Shown here: piece by piece, positions 46,309 through 55,292 of the stretch
Position numbering within the stretch: the stretch's first letter is position 1
How the letters are laid out: the number at the start of each line of letters is the position of its first letter
Source: Pseudoxanthomonas dokdonensis
Lineage (GTDB): Bacteria; Pseudomonadota; Gammaproteobacteria; Xanthomonadales; Xanthomonadaceae
DNA length: 64,000 bases
Assembly (NCBI RefSeq): GCF_001431405.1
Contig: NZ_LDJL01000002.1
Location: forward strand, 62,001-126,000
Direction: 5' to 3'
Position numbers and translations under genes: made by a program
Notes under the pieces: model-generated
What the model saw: only the letters and a program-made list of their open reading frames with translations
Databases searched by the model: none
Told to the model about the DNA's origin: nothing

Positions 46309-48801
46309 TCATGCGGCCACTACCTTGACCGCGCATTTCTTGTAGTCGGTCTGCTTGGAAATCGGATCGGTGGCGTCCAGGGTGACCTTGTTGATCAACT
46401 GGCCGGCGTCGAACCACGGCACGAACACCACCCCCGGCGGCATCCGGTTGCGGCCACGGGTTTCCACCCGTGACAGCATCTCGCCACGCCGCGACTGCAC
46501 CCTGACGCCATCGCCGCGCTTGAGCCCGCGCGCGCGCGCGTCATCCGGATTCATGAACACCACGGCCTCGGGGAAGGCGCGATACAGCTCCGGCACGCGC
46601 ATGGTCATCGAACCCGAATGCCAGTGCTCCAGCACCCGCCCGGTGACCAGCCACATGTCGAATTCCTGATCCGGTGACTCGGCCGGTGGTTCATAGGGCA
46701 ATGCCCAGATCACCGCCTTGCCATCGGGATTGCCGTAGAACTGGAAGCCGGTGCCCGGCTTGACGTAGGGGTCGCTGCCCTCGCGGTAACGCCAGCGGGT
46801 TTCCTTGCCGTCGACCACTGGCCAGCGCAGGCCGCGTGTCTGGTGGTAGGCATCAAACGGCGCCAGGTCATGGCCATGGCCGCGACCGAAGGCGGCGTAC
46901 TCCTCGAACAGGCCTTTCTGCACGTAGAAACCAAACGCAGCGTTCTCATCATTGGCAAAACCGTCGGCGAGATCAGTGACCGGATACCTGTCGACATTGC
47001 CGTTGCGGTACAGCACGTCGAACAGGGTCTTGCCCTTGTACTGCGGGTTGGCCGCCAGCACCTGCGGTTCCCAGCATTCGTCGGTGGTGAAGCGCTTGGA
47101 GAATTCCATCAGCTGCCACAGATCCGAACGCGCCTGGCCGGGGGCGCTGACCAGTTGGTGCCAGAACTGGGTGCGGCGCTCGGCATTGCCGTAGGCGCCC
47201 TCCTTCTCGACCCACATCGCCGCCGGCAGGATCAGATCCGCGGCCTGCGCGGTGACGGTCGGATAGGCATCGGAGACAACGATGAAATTGTCCGGGTTGC
47301 GATAGCCGGGCCAGGTTTCCTCGCGCAGATTGGCCGCCGCCTGCATGTTGTTGTTGACCATCACCCAGTAGGCGTTGAGCTTGCCGTCCTTGAGCATGCG
47401 GTTCTGTTCGACCGCGTGGTAACCTGGTTTGGGATTGATGGTGCCAGCGGGTATTTTCCAGATCTGCTCGGCATGTTTGCGATGTTCCGGGTTGCTGACC
47501 ACCATGTCGGCCGGCAACCGGTGCGAGAAAGTACCCACTTCGCGCGCGGTGCCGCAGGCCGAAGGCTGCCCGGTCAGCGAGAACGGGCTGTTGCCGGGAG
47601 TGGAAATCTTGCCGGTCAGCAGATGGATGTTGTAGACCATGTTGTTGGCCCACACGCCACGGGTGTGCTGGTTGAAACCCATGGTCCAGAATGACGTGAC
47701 CTTGATCTGCGGGTTGGCATACAGCTCGGCCAGCTGCTTCAGCCAGCCGGCCTCGGTGCCGGTCATCTCGACGGTCTTTTCCAGCGTGTAGGGGGCAACG
47801 AAGCGGGCGAACGCATCGAAGTCGATCGGCTTGCCGCCATTGGCATCCTTGGCGTTCCTGGCCTTCAGTTCCAGCGGATTGTCCGGCCGCAGGCCATAGC
47901 CGATGTCATCGTTGCCGAGCTTGAAGGTGGTGTGCTTGTCGACGAAATCGCGGTTGACATTGCCGCTCTGGATGATGTGGTTGGCGATGTAGTTGAGGAT
48001 GACCAGATCGGTCTGCGGCTTGAAGATGATCGGAATGTCGGCCAGCTCGAAACTGCGGTGCTCGAAGGTCGACAGCACTGCCACCTTGACCTCTGGATGG
48101 GACAACCGGCGGTCGGTCACCCGGGTCCACAGGATCGGGTGCATCTCGGCCATGTTGGAGCCCCACAGCACGAAGGCGTCGGCGGCTTCCATGTCGTCGT
48201 AGCAGCCCATCGGTTCGTCCATGCCGAAGGTGCGCATGAAGCCCATCACCGCCGAGGCCATGCAATGGCGTGCGTTGGGATCGATATGGTTGCTGCGGAA
48301 GCCGGCCTTCATCAGCTTGTTGGCGGCGTAGCCTTCGAAAATCGTCCACTGGCCGGAACCGAACATGCCGATTGCGCCCGGCCCTTTTTCCTTCAGCACC
48401 TGCTTGAACTGCGCGGCCATCACGTCGAAGGCTTCGTCCCAGCTGACTTCGGTGAAGTCGCCCTGCTTGTCGTAGACGCCGTTCTTCTTGCGCAGCAGCG
48501 GCATGGTCAGGCGGTCCTGGCCATAGAGGATCTTGGACAGGAAGTACCCTTTGACGCAGTTGATGCCGCGGTTGACCTCGGCATGGACGTCGCCATGGGT
48601 CGCCACCACCCGGCCGTTGCGGACCGCGACATTGACGCCGCAGCCGGTACCGCAGAACCGGCAGGGCGCCTTGTCCCACTTCAGTTGGGTCAGGTCGCCT
48701 TCGGTGACCACGTTGGTGCCGTGGCTGCCGGTGGGCAGGCCGATGGCCGCGGCCGCGGTGGCCACGGCACTGTTGCGGATGAAATCCCTGCGCGTCGTCA
48801 T
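46309..48801 (-). CDS. napA: Periplasmic nitrate reductase catalytic subunit NapA
   Basis: An 830-residue molybdopterin enzyme that reduces nitrate to nitrite in the periplasm. [23 protein letters not shown] is a Tat signal with the twin Arg at 4-5. Cluster cysteines C47, C50, C54 and C82 (CRFCGTGC and INCVKG) bind a [4Fe-4S]. The molybdenum ligand is Cys180 in [10 protein letters not shown]. The start overlaps napD's stop by four bases. Length and motifs are standard; NapD and the neighbouring moeA and mobA support its maturation. Confidence 0.98.
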   Translation of the reverse strand: MTTRRDFIRNSAVATAAAAIGLPTGSHGTNVVTEGDLTQLKWDKAPCRFCGTGCGVNVAVRNGRVVATHGDVHAEVNRGINCVKGYFLSKILYGQDRLTMPLLRKKNGVYDKQGDFTEVSWDEAFDVMAAQFKQVLKEKGPGAIGMFGSGQWTIFEGYAANKLMKAGFRSNHIDPNARHCMASAVMGFMRTFGMDEPMGCYDDMEAADAFVLWGSNMAEMHPILWTRVTDRRLSHPEVKVAVLSTFEHRSFELADIPIIFKPQTDLVILNYIANHIIQSGNVNRDFVDKHTTFKLGNDDIGYGLRPDNPLELKARNAKDANGGKPIDFDAFARFVAPYTLEKTVEMTGTEAGWLKQLAELYANPQIKVTSFWTMGFNQHTRGVWANNMVYNIHLLTGKISTPGNSPFSLTGQPSACGTAREVGTFSHRLPADMVVSNPEHRKHAEQIWKIPAGTINPKPGYHAVEQNRMLKDGKLNAYWVMVNNNMQAAANLREETWPGYRNPDNFIVVSDAYPTVTAQAADLILPAAMWVEKEGAYGNAERRTQFWHQLVSAPGQARSDLWQLMEFSKRFTTDECWEPQVLAANPQYKGKTLFDVLYRNGNVDRYPVTDLADGFANDENAAFGFYVQKGLFEEYAAFGRGHGHDLAPFDAYHQTRGLRWPVVDGKETRWRYREGSDPYVKPGTGFQFYGNPDGKAVIWALPYEPPAESPDQEFDMWLVTGRVLEHWHSGSMTMRVPELYRAFPEAVVFMNPDDARARGLKRGDGVRVQSRRGEMLSRVETRGRNRMPPGVVFVPWFDAGQLINKVTLDATDPISKQTDYKKCAVKVVAA

Positions 48802-49106
48802 GTCGGTGCTCCTGCAGCGGTTGAATCGCCGAGCGACTGCGACAATGCCTGCTCGGGTTCGGCATGGTGGTAGACCAGCAACACGTTGAGTACACCTGGC
48901 AGCAGGCGCAGTGCTTCCATGCTGTCCATCAACGCGTACTGGTCGGCGGATTCGCACAGCACGATGCTGCGGTGCTCGCCGGGCACGGCCATCTCAAGCG
49001 CCGGCTGCGCAGCCAGGTAGGCAAGCATCGCGTCCATCGCATCGGCGCGGTGCTGGACCACGAAACTGGCGATATGCACGTCGGCGAGACTGGCATCGCG
49101 GCTCAT
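48798..49106 (-). CDS. napD: Nap chaperone NapD
   Basis: A 102-residue cytoplasmic chaperone that binds the NapA Tat signal. The start [18 protein letters not shown] is chosen; the upstream frame is non-homologous. The ferredoxin-like fold is seen in [19 protein letters not shown] and [17 protein letters not shown]. Its ATG overlaps the napF stop and its stop overlaps the napA ATG, each by four bases. Length is typical. Confidence 0.93.
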   Translation of the reverse strand: MSRDASLADVHIASFVVQHRADAMDAMLAYLAAQPALEMAVPGEHRSIVLCESADQYALMDSMEALRLLPGVLNVLLVYHHAEPEQALSQSLGDSTAAGAPT

Positions 49107-49606
49107 GCGATGGCCTCCTGCACCTGCGCCCGCACGCTCAGCGCGGCGCTGGGGCAGACTGAAACGCAGGCACCGCAGCCACTGCAACGATCGGCATCGA
49201 CCCGCGGCGCGGCGATCCTGCCGCGTTCGAAGTGCAGTGCTGATTCGGGACAGATTTCGCGGCAGCTGCCACAGACCACGCCGGAGCGGCACAGGCAAGC
49301 CTCACCGACCTCGGCAATCTGTTGCCAGGCCGGTTGTCCGTTGCGCATCTGCAACGCACCGCTTTGGCAGGCGTCGACGCAATCACCACAGAAGGTGCAT
49401 TCGCCAGCAACCGGGTCAAAGCGTGGATAGCCATCGCGGTGCAGCACCAGCACCTGTTGCGGGCAGCGTTCGACACAGGCACGGCATTGCGTGCAGGCGG
49501 CCAGGAATGCGCGTTCATCCAACGCCCACGGCGGGCGCAATGCAGGGGTCCCGGGCTGGCCGCCAAACAACAGCTGGCGGCGCGACAGTGGACGGGCAAC
49601 GGGCAT
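49103..49606 (-). CDS. napF: Ferredoxin-type protein NapF
   Basis: A 167-residue cytoplasmic iron-sulphur protein thought to help NapA maturation. Four clusters of cysteines are present: CTQCRACVERC, CTFCGDCVDAC, a looser CLCRSGVVCGSCREIC, and CSGCGACVSVC. The start at ATG 49606 is preceded by a GTG codon at 49609 that could also be used. It overlaps napD by four bases and follows napE immediately. Confidence 0.94.
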   Translation of the reverse strand: MPVARPLSRRQLLFGGQPGTPALRPPWALDERAFLAACTQCRACVERCPQQVLVLHRDGYPRFDPVAGECTFCGDCVDACQSGALQMRNGQPAWQQIAEVGEACLCRSGVVCGSCREICPESALHFERGRIAAPRVDADRCSGCGACVSVCPSAALSVRAQVQEAIA

Positions 49607-49609
49607 CAC

Positions 49610-49771
49610 TCAGGCGCCCGTGGGTGGACCGGCGAACATCTGCCAGATCCAGACCGCGAAACCGTAACTGGCGACCAGCATGACCGTCAGCAGCGGAAAC
49701 ACCACCACGGTCAGCAACAGGAAGGCCAGTCGTTCCCTTCCCTTTCCTTTGCCGGCGTCTTGCTGTTCCAT
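49610..49771 (-). CDS. napE: Small membrane protein NapE
   Basis: A 53-residue protein that starts MEQQDAGKGKGRERLAFLLL and has one membrane helix (about 15-45) rich in Val, Leu and Phe, ending WIWQMFAGPPTGA. ATG at 49771 follows GAGGTGATGA. NapE proteins have exactly this size and layout. Its stop lies three bases from the napF start. Function within Nap is undetermined. It is the first gene of the nap operon. Confidence 0.88.
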   Translation of the reverse strand: MEQQDAGKGKGRERLAFLLLTVVVFPLLTVMLVASYGFAVWIWQMFAGPPTGA

Positions 49772-49897
49772 TCATCACCTCGGTGACTAGCGGTGTGGCT
49801 ACCACGCTTCCTGATGCCGATGATGGCAGATCAACCCACCGGCGTTGTTAAGAAAGTCACTCTTTCCGCTTGCCTGACAGGCTGCTTCCAGCACCGC
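49772..49897. promoter_or_regulatory. nap operon leader between mobA and napE
   Basis: A 126-base gap on the minus strand between the mobA stop and the napE ATG. TTGATCTGCCATCA resembles an FNR-type box but has a shifted right half, so I do not call it. A promoter is likely here but transcription may also read through from moeA-mobA. Confidence 0.4.
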
Positions 49898-50458
49898 TCA
49901 AGGCTGCATGTCGCGCCATTGCGCCGGAGTGTTGCAGGCGGCCAGTCCGGCCTGCGCGTCTGCCGGCAATGGCAGCATCTGTACCGACAAGGCGTGTTGC
50001 AGCGCACGCAGCGAACGCTGGCGCGGCGGCAATGCCATCAGCTGCGGCAACAACGCCCGCAACGATGCATCCACCTGCAATCGCATCGGCAATACCTGAT
50101 CCTGGAAACAGACACAGGCCGCGGCCGGCGCCTGCCGCAAGCGTGTCAGCAGCTGCGGATCCAGCCGCGGCATGTCGACCGGCACCAGCAGCCAGTGGCC
50201 GTCGGCCATCCGTGGCAACAACGTGGCCAGACCGCCGAGCGGGCCCATTCCCGGATCCTGGTCGGCGATGCCCGAATATTGCGGATAATCGCCGCTGATC
50301 AGGATCGGCGTGCAGCCGGCCTGTTGCAGCAATGCCTGCATGTGCAGCAGCAGCGGCTGCCCCCGCCAGTCCAGCATCGCCTTGTCGCGGCCCATGCGGC
50401 TGGATTGGCCACCAGCCAGGATCAGCCCGCCGCAGCCTTCGCTGCTCAATCCGCGCAT
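49898..50458 (-). CDS. mobA: Molybdenum cofactor guanylyltransferase MobA
   Basis: A 186-residue enzyme that adds GMP to molybdopterin to make the bis-MGD cofactor used by NapA. The nucleotide-binding GGLILAGGQSSRMGRDKAML (about 10-29) is the family signature, followed by PLGGLATLLPRM and LLVPVDMPRL. The ATG at 50458 lies inside the end of moeA, a 13-base overlap, so the two are coupled. Slightly shorter than E. coli MobA. Confidence 0.93.
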   Translation of the reverse strand: MRGLSSEGCGGLILAGGQSSRMGRDKAMLDWRGQPLLLHMQALLQQAGCTPILISGDYPQYSGIADQDPGMGPLGGLATLLPRMADGHWLLVPVDMPRLDPQLLTRLRQAPAAACVCFQDQVLPMRLQVDASLRALLPQLMALPPRQRSLRALQHALSVQMLPLPADAQAGLAACNTPAQWRDMQP

Positions 50459-51714
50459 GCCGGCAGCGCCTGCATGCCTTGCTCGCCGGCCATGCCGTGC
50501 CCGAACACCGGCACCGGCTGGCCCGCGCGCAGGCGCCCGCCTGCGGCCAGCATGACCCAGGCATTGGCCTGCACCAGCGGCAGCAGCCGCGACGATGCCT
50601 GCTCGGCCAGCAGCCGTACCGCCAGTCCGGCATCCGCGTTCGCTTCGATGCGTGCCGACAGGAAGTGGCATGGCCCCTCACGCAGGTCGACGTCGTGCGC
50701 CAATGGCAGCAGCCACGGCTGTTCCTGCGACTGGCCCTGCATCGCCCGCAACAGCGGCAACACGAAAAAGCGCATGCCGACCGCGCAGGCGGCCGGATTG
50801 CCGGACAGTCCCAGATACAAGGTGCCGTCGGCCAACCGCGCCAGCAGCAGCGGCTTGCCGGGCCGGATCGCGACCTTGTGGAACAGGATCCCGGCGCCGG
50901 CTTCGCGCAGCGCCGCGGGGATGAAATCGAGCGCGCCCATCGATACCGCACCGGTGCTGATCACCAGTTGCGCACCAGCGGCCAGCGCGGTATCCAGATG
51001 CTGCCGCCATTGCCGCGGGTCATCGGCGACCGTGCTGGCGTGCACACACTCGGCGCCAGCGGCGCGCAGACTCGCCTGCAGGTAACCGCGGTTGCTGTCG
51101 CGGATCTGGCCACTGTCCAGCGCCTGGCATGGCGATGACACCAGTTCGCCGCCGGTGCAGATCACCGCGCATCGTGGCGCAGCGCGCACCCGCAGTTGTC
51201 CGATGCCCATCGCGTGCAACACCATCAGCTGCTCGGGCCCCAGCCGGGTACCTGATTGCAGTAACAGCTGTCCGGCACGGATGTCGCTGCCGGCGGACCG
51301 CATGTGCTGGCCCTGGACCACTGGCTGCAGCAGGCAGATGCGGGCGCTGCCGGATCCCGCGCCGTGATCGGACGCTGCCAGGGTCTGCACCTGTTCCACC
51401 GGCACCACGCTGACCAGCCCATCAGGCATCCGCGCGCCGGTGGTGATCTCCCAGGCTGCCCCCGCCGACGCCGGGCGCCGGCCATGGCCGGCATACTGCG
51501 CCGCTTCCACCGGCCATTCGCTGCCGGCGTCGAAATCACCGGCAGGCAAGGCGTAACCGTCCATCGCCGCGGCATCGAACGGCGGCAGCGATTCGCTGGC
51601 CCGGATCGATGTCGCCAGCAGTTGTCCAAGTCCATCACCGGTGGCGCATGTGCGCTCGTCCAGCAAGGTCGCGGCGGCCAGCAGCTGCGTTAGTGCTTGT
51701 GGGTAATCGATCAC
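50446..51714 (-). CDS. moeA: Molybdopterin molybdenumtransferase MoeA
   Basis: A 422-residue enzyme that inserts molybdate into adenylylated molybdopterin. A GTG start at 51714 is chosen, preceded by AGGACAGG; the longer frame begins in non-homologous sequence. The family motifs are PPFDAAAMDGYALP (about 45-58), TGARMPDGLVSVVPVEQV, and the LGLSGNPAA loop with VAIRPGKPLLLA. It starts the moeA-mobA-nap run and is divergent from the siroheme-synthase-like gene. Confidence 0.93.
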   Translation of the reverse strand: MIDYPQALTQLLAAATLLDERTCATGDGLGQLLATSIRASESLPPFDAAAMDGYALPAGDFDAGSEWPVEAAQYAGHGRRPASAGAAWEITTGARMPDGLVSVVPVEQVQTLAASDHGAGSGSARICLLQPVVQGQHMRSAGSDIRAGQLLLQSGTRLGPEQLMVLHAMGIGQLRVRAAPRCAVICTGGELVSSPCQALDSGQIRDSNRGYLQASLRAAGAECVHASTVADDPRQWRQHLDTALAAGAQLVISTGAVSMGALDFIPAALREAGAGILFHKVAIRPGKPLLLARLADGTLYLGLSGNPAACAVGMRFFVLPLLRAMQGQSQEQPWLLPLAHDVDLREGPCHFLSARIEANADAGLAVRLLAEQASSRLLPLVQANAWVMLAAGGRLRAGQPVPVFGHGMAGEQGMQALPACAD

Positions 51715-51947
51715 GGCAACCTGTCCTGATCCGCCAGCAGCCGATGGCGTTGGGCATGGACACGTCGCAACAGGATGGATCGAAAGATGCGATTGCGCGC
51801 CAAGAGCAGCAGCCTCGCTGGGGATGTTGCCGCCAAGTATCACACCTGGCCGGCTTGTTCGCGAATGCCGCGGTCGCGACTGTCAATCGGTTCGCATGTA
51901 CATATCGCCATGTAATATCGCCAGCATCGAGATGCGCTGGAGCCGCC

Positions 51948-52955
51948 GTGAGCCTGTTTCCGCTGTTCGCCAATCTGCAGGACCGGCCGGTGCTGGTGGT
52001 CGGTGGTGGCGAGGTCGCCAGCCGCAAGATTGAAGGCCTGTTGCGGGCCGGCGCCAAGGTCCGCGTGCACGCCCATGAGCTGGCGGCGGAACTGCAGCAG
52101 TGGCTGCAGCAGGGGCGCCTGCAGCGACTAGAGGGCGCGTTCGATCCGGCCTGGATCGATGATGCCTGGCTGGTGGTGGCGGCGACCGATGATGCGGCTT
52201 TCAACCGGCAACTGGCGCATGAGGCCGAGCAGCGGCTGCGTATGATCAACGTGGTCGATGACGCCGCACTGTCGAGTTATCAACTGCCGTCGGTCGTCGA
52301 CCGTGGCGCGCTGCAGATCGCGGTGTCGTCCGGCGGTGCGGCACCGATGCTGGCGCGGCAACTGCGCGAGCAGCTGGAAGCGCAGCTGGATCATTCACTG
52401 GCCGATTTCGCCGATCTGTTCGCCCGCCATCGCGCCGCCATCCGTGCGCGACTGCCGGATCTGGCGCGGCGCCGGCAATGGTTCGAGCACGTACTGCAGG
52501 GTCCGATGCAGGCGATGCTGGCGGCCGGCCGGACCGCGCAGGCCGAAGAAGCTTTTCTCGAGGCACTGCACAACCACCAGCAGCTGACCCGTCGCGAAGG
52601 CCGGGTGGTGGTGATCCCGATTCGCGATCCCGACCCCGGCCTGCTGACCCTGAAAGCCCTGCGTGCCCTCAATCAAGCCGACGCCTTGCTGGTCGATGCC
52701 GGCATCGCCGAACCGATCCAGTTGCTGGCACGGCGCGACGCACATCGCTTGCCGGTGCTGAGTGATCGACAGGCATTGGCTGCGCGGATGAGCCAGCAGG
52801 CGCAATCCGGCGATTGCGTGGTTTACCTGCATGATGCCGCCGCCGACCCGGGCGACAGCCGCGAACTGATCACCCGGCTCGCCGCCACCGGTGTGCCGTT
52901 GCAGGTCCTGCCGGCAGTCACGCCGTGGCGTGATCCGCCGGTTGCTGGACCGTAG
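51948..52955 (+). CDS. cysG: Siroheme synthase with truncated methyltransferase domain (CysG-like)
   Basis: A 335-residue protein. The GTG start at 51948 gives VSLFPLFANLQDRPVLVVGGGEVA, the standard CysG start. The N-terminal precorrin-2 dehydrogenase / ferrochelatase part is complete: Rossmann GGGEVASRKIEGLL (about 18-31), then INVVDDAALSSYQLPSVVDRGALQIAVSSGGAAP, and the helical dimerisation region. From about residue 225 a methyltransferase-like stretch appears (RDPDPGLLTLKALRALNQADALLVD) but only about 110 residues remain, against about 240 in full CysG, and key SUMT motifs are missing. It can probably perform oxidation and iron insertion but not methylation, so another SUMT is needed. Confidence 0.85.
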   Translation: MSLFPLFANLQDRPVLVVGGGEVASRKIEGLLRAGAKVRVHAHELAAELQQWLQQGRLQRLEGAFDPAWIDDAWLVVAATDDAAFNRQLAHEAEQRLRMINVVDDAALSSYQLPSVVDRGALQIAVSSGGAAPMLARQLREQLEAQLDHSLADFADLFARHRAAIRARLPDLARRRQWFEHVLQGPMQAMLAAGRTAQAEEAFLEALHNHQQLTRREGRVVVIPIRDPDPGLLTLKALRALNQADALLVDAGIAEPIQLLARRDAHRLPVLSDRQALAARMSQQAQSGDCVVYLHDAAADPGDSRELITRLAATGVPLQVLPAVTPWRDPPVAGP

Positions 52956-52966
52956 TGGATCATCCC

Positions 52967-52996
52967 CGGTAGCGCGCAGCGGATTGGGCGCTACCG
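52967..52996. terminator. Hairpin between convergent cysG-like and GH30 genes
   Basis: CGGTAGCGC, a 12-base loop, then GCGCTACCG: a perfect 9-bp stem in the 69-base gap between two convergent genes. It lacks a T run on either strand. It contains GTAG and may be a degenerate REP of the same family acting as a bidirectional terminator. Confidence 0.45.
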
Positions 52997-53024
52997 CCTA
53001 TCTGCGCGAGCGCGCGATCCGCCG

Positions 53025-54476
53025 TTACTGGACCAGGGTCTGGATCGCGTGGGCGGGAATGGTGACCTGGGCCGAGCGCTCGCCGACGTAATAGTTGTAG
53101 GTAATCGCCTGATCGCTGGCATTCATGACCACCGTGCTCAGGCTGTTGTCGTCATTGAGGAACGACGTCGTCAGCAGGTTGCTGCGACTGGACACCGCGC
53201 TGACCCGCCGGGCTTCGGGGCGAATGAACTTGGAGAAATGGCCGATGTAGTAATAGCTGGGCGTGTAGATCAGTTCACCGCTGTCGGTATCGGCATGGAT
53301 CGGCGAGAAGCAGAAGTTGCCGACATGGTTGGGACCACCGTGCTGATCCAGCAGGATGTTCCAGTCGGTCCATGCCACCGCGCCATGATTGAGGTCGTTG
53401 ATGATCGCACTGCCATAGCGCTCGCCGTTGGGCCAGTACTGGTAGCGGGTCGGGTCGAACTTCTCGATCGCCGCCTCGGTCAGCATCAGCGGCTTGTCGG
53501 GATAGGCCTCGGCGACCGCGGCGACGTTTTCGTACATCGGTTCAAACCCGGCCCAGGTCTCGTACCAGTGGAAGCCCATGCCCCAGGCGTACTTGGCCGC
53601 TTCCGGGTCACCGAAGATGGTGTTGGCCCGGTGCACCATCATGTCGCGGTTGTGGTCCCAGACGATGATTTTCTTGTCCGCGTAGCCGGCCTTGTGCATG
53701 GTCGGGCCGAGGTGGTTCTTGAGGAAATCGCGCTCTTCCTCGGCGGTGTACAGCATCGACTCCCAGGTCTGGGTCGCCATCGGCTCGTTCTGCAGGGTGA
53801 TGCCCCAGATCAGGATGCCTTCCTTTTCGTAGGCGGCGATGAACCTGGTGAAGTAGCGTGCCCACGCATCGGCATACTCCGGCAGCAGCGCGCCGCCCTT
53901 GAGCATGTTGTTGGTGGTCTTCATGAATGCCGGCGCGCTCCACGGGCTGGCATACAGGCGCAGGCTGCCACCGGCGGCGGCAATCGCATCCTTGATCATC
54001 GGGATCCGGTACTGGCGATCGTGGTCGATCGAGAAGGTCTTCAGATCCTTGTCGCCCTCTTCGATGTAGGTGTAGCTGGCGCTGGCGAAATCGGAGCTGT
54101 GGATGGTGGTGCGCGCAAGGGTGTAGCCGATGCCGTCCTTGCGGTCGTAATACGCCTTCATGAATTCGGCCTGCTTGGCCGGCGACAGGGTCGCGAACAC
54201 CTCGGCGCTGGCATCGGTGATCGCGCCGCCGATGCCCATGAAGGTCTGGAACTGCTTGTGCGGATTGACGAAGATCGAATTCTCGACCTCGGTCAGCGGA
54301 TGACCGGCGCGCAACTCGACGCTGCCGGTGCGGCTCAATCGCTGGTCGCTGCCTTCGGCGGTGGTGTAAATGGTCACGGCGTCCTTTGCGCTGGCCGGAG
54401 TGGCTGCATGCAACGCCGGCGTGGCGGTCAGTACGGCGCCGAGCAGCAGCGCCGGCAGGATGGTGGATTGCGTCAT
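53025..54476 (-). CDS. Secreted glycoside hydrolase family 30 enzyme
   Basis: A 483-residue secreted glycosidase. ATG at 54476 follows GAGGGGAA. The signal peptide is about residues 1-24. The (beta/alpha)8 barrel begins near FMGIGGAITDASAEV and carries the acid/base Glu231 in TLQNEPMATQTW and nucleophile Glu334 in LTEAAIEKF; SPWSAPAFMKTTN and the closing all-beta side domain complete GH30 (glucosylceramidase-type). Members cut beta-glucosidic links in glucosylceramide, beta-1,6-glucan or xylan; subfamily cannot be told. It is convergent with cysG. Confidence 0.93.
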   Translation of the reverse strand: MTQSTILPALLLGAVLTATPALHAATPASAKDAVTIYTTAEGSDQRLSRTGSVELRAGHPLTEVENSIFVNPHKQFQTFMGIGGAITDASAEVFATLSPAKQAEFMKAYYDRKDGIGYTLARTTIHSSDFASASYTYIEEGDKDLKTFSIDHDRQYRIPMIKDAIAAAGGSLRLYASPWSAPAFMKTTNNMLKGGALLPEYADAWARYFTRFIAAYEKEGILIWGITLQNEPMATQTWESMLYTAEEERDFLKNHLGPTMHKAGYADKKIIVWDHNRDMMVHRANTIFGDPEAAKYAWGMGFHWYETWAGFEPMYENVAAVAEAYPDKPLMLTEAAIEKFDPTRYQYWPNGERYGSAIINDLNHGAVAWTDWNILLDQHGGPNHVGNFCFSPIHADTDSGELIYTPSYYYIGHFSKFIRPEARRVSAVSSRSNLLTTSFLNDDNSLSTVVMNASDQAITYNYYVGERSAQVTIPAHAIQTLVQ

Positions 54477-54782
54477 GGTTCCCCTCGCGTGTGTTCGAAA
54501 ACAAGTGCATGCGTCACGGCGGGCAGCATCGAGCAACATCCGCCGTGTCACATTCTTGACAGCGCTGTCATATAGCGTGGTGGCAATGGCCTTGTCAAAC
54601 CACCCGCGCCGCGCCCGCCGCATCCTCGCGCAGGCGCCGTCAGCGCGAGCGATGCGCGCCCGCGAAGGAGGACTTTTATTGCCCTGCAACGTGGCGATTG
54701 CGCATCCGCAAGCCATGCGGCTCGCCCGGCGGCCCCGCGACCGGCTACCCTTTGCGTCCACCCCGCATCGAAGGTATCCCAC

Positions 54783-55208
54783 ATGAGCCTGGAAAAAGTC
54801 CTGTACACCGCCACCGCAACCGCCACCGGTGGACGTACCGGCAGCGCCGAATCCTCCGATGGCGCATTGAAGGTCAACCTGTCGACCCCGCGCGAACTCG
54901 GCGGCGGCGGTGGCGACGGCACCAATCCGGAGCAGCTGTTCGCGGCCGGATATTCGGCCTGCTTCATCGGCGCGCTGAAGGCTGTTGCCGCGCAGCAGAA
55001 GATCAAGGTGCCGGACGATGTGTCGATCACCTCCGATGTCGGCATCGGTCCGATCCCGGGCGGTTTCGGCATCCAGGTCGCGATGAAGATCTCGCTGCCC
55101 GGCTTCGAACGCCAGGCCGCCGAGGAACTGGTCGCCGCCGCGCACCAGGTGTGCCCGTACTCGAACGCTACCCGCGGCAACATCGACGTCACCCTGACGG
55201 TGGTCTGA
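54783..55208 (+). CDS. Organic hydroperoxide resistance protein (Ohr/OsmC family)
   Basis: A 141-residue cytoplasmic thiol peroxidase. Peroxidatic Cys60 (AGYSACF) and resolving Cys125 (VCPYSNAT) are present, with the conserved Arg and Glu region around TPRELGG. Ohr-type proteins reduce organic hydroperoxides such as lipid peroxides using lipoyl dihydrolipoamide as donor. The length is standard. It is often controlled by an adjacent OhrR, which is not in the window. A terminator follows 22 bases after the stop. Confidence 0.95.
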   Translation: MSLEKVLYTATATATGGRTGSAESSDGALKVNLSTPRELGGGGGDGTNPEQLFAAGYSACFIGALKAVAAQQKIKVPDDVSITSDVGIGPIPGGFGIQVAMKISLPGFERQAAEELVAAAHQVCPYSNATRGNIDVTLTVV

Positions 55209-55230
55209 GCAGCGGCTACCGGTGACGGAA

Positions 55231-55254
55231 ATGCCGCCCGCGGGCGGCATTTTT
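55231..55254 (+). terminator. Terminator after ohr-like gene
   Basis: ATGCCGCCCG then CGGGCGGCAT, a perfect 20-base palindrome, followed by TTTT. It lies 22 bases past the stop codon and is probably bidirectional, also serving the convergent secreted-protein gene. Confidence 0.8.
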
Positions 55255-55292
55255 CTACCGATGGGAAAGCAGCGCCCACGCGACGAAGGGAA

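Noticed and set aside
49820-49845. FNR-like box (TTGATCTGCCATCA on the minus strand) before napE
   Set aside because: The right half is shifted by one base from the TTGAT-N4-ATCAA consensus, so I do not call a binding site.
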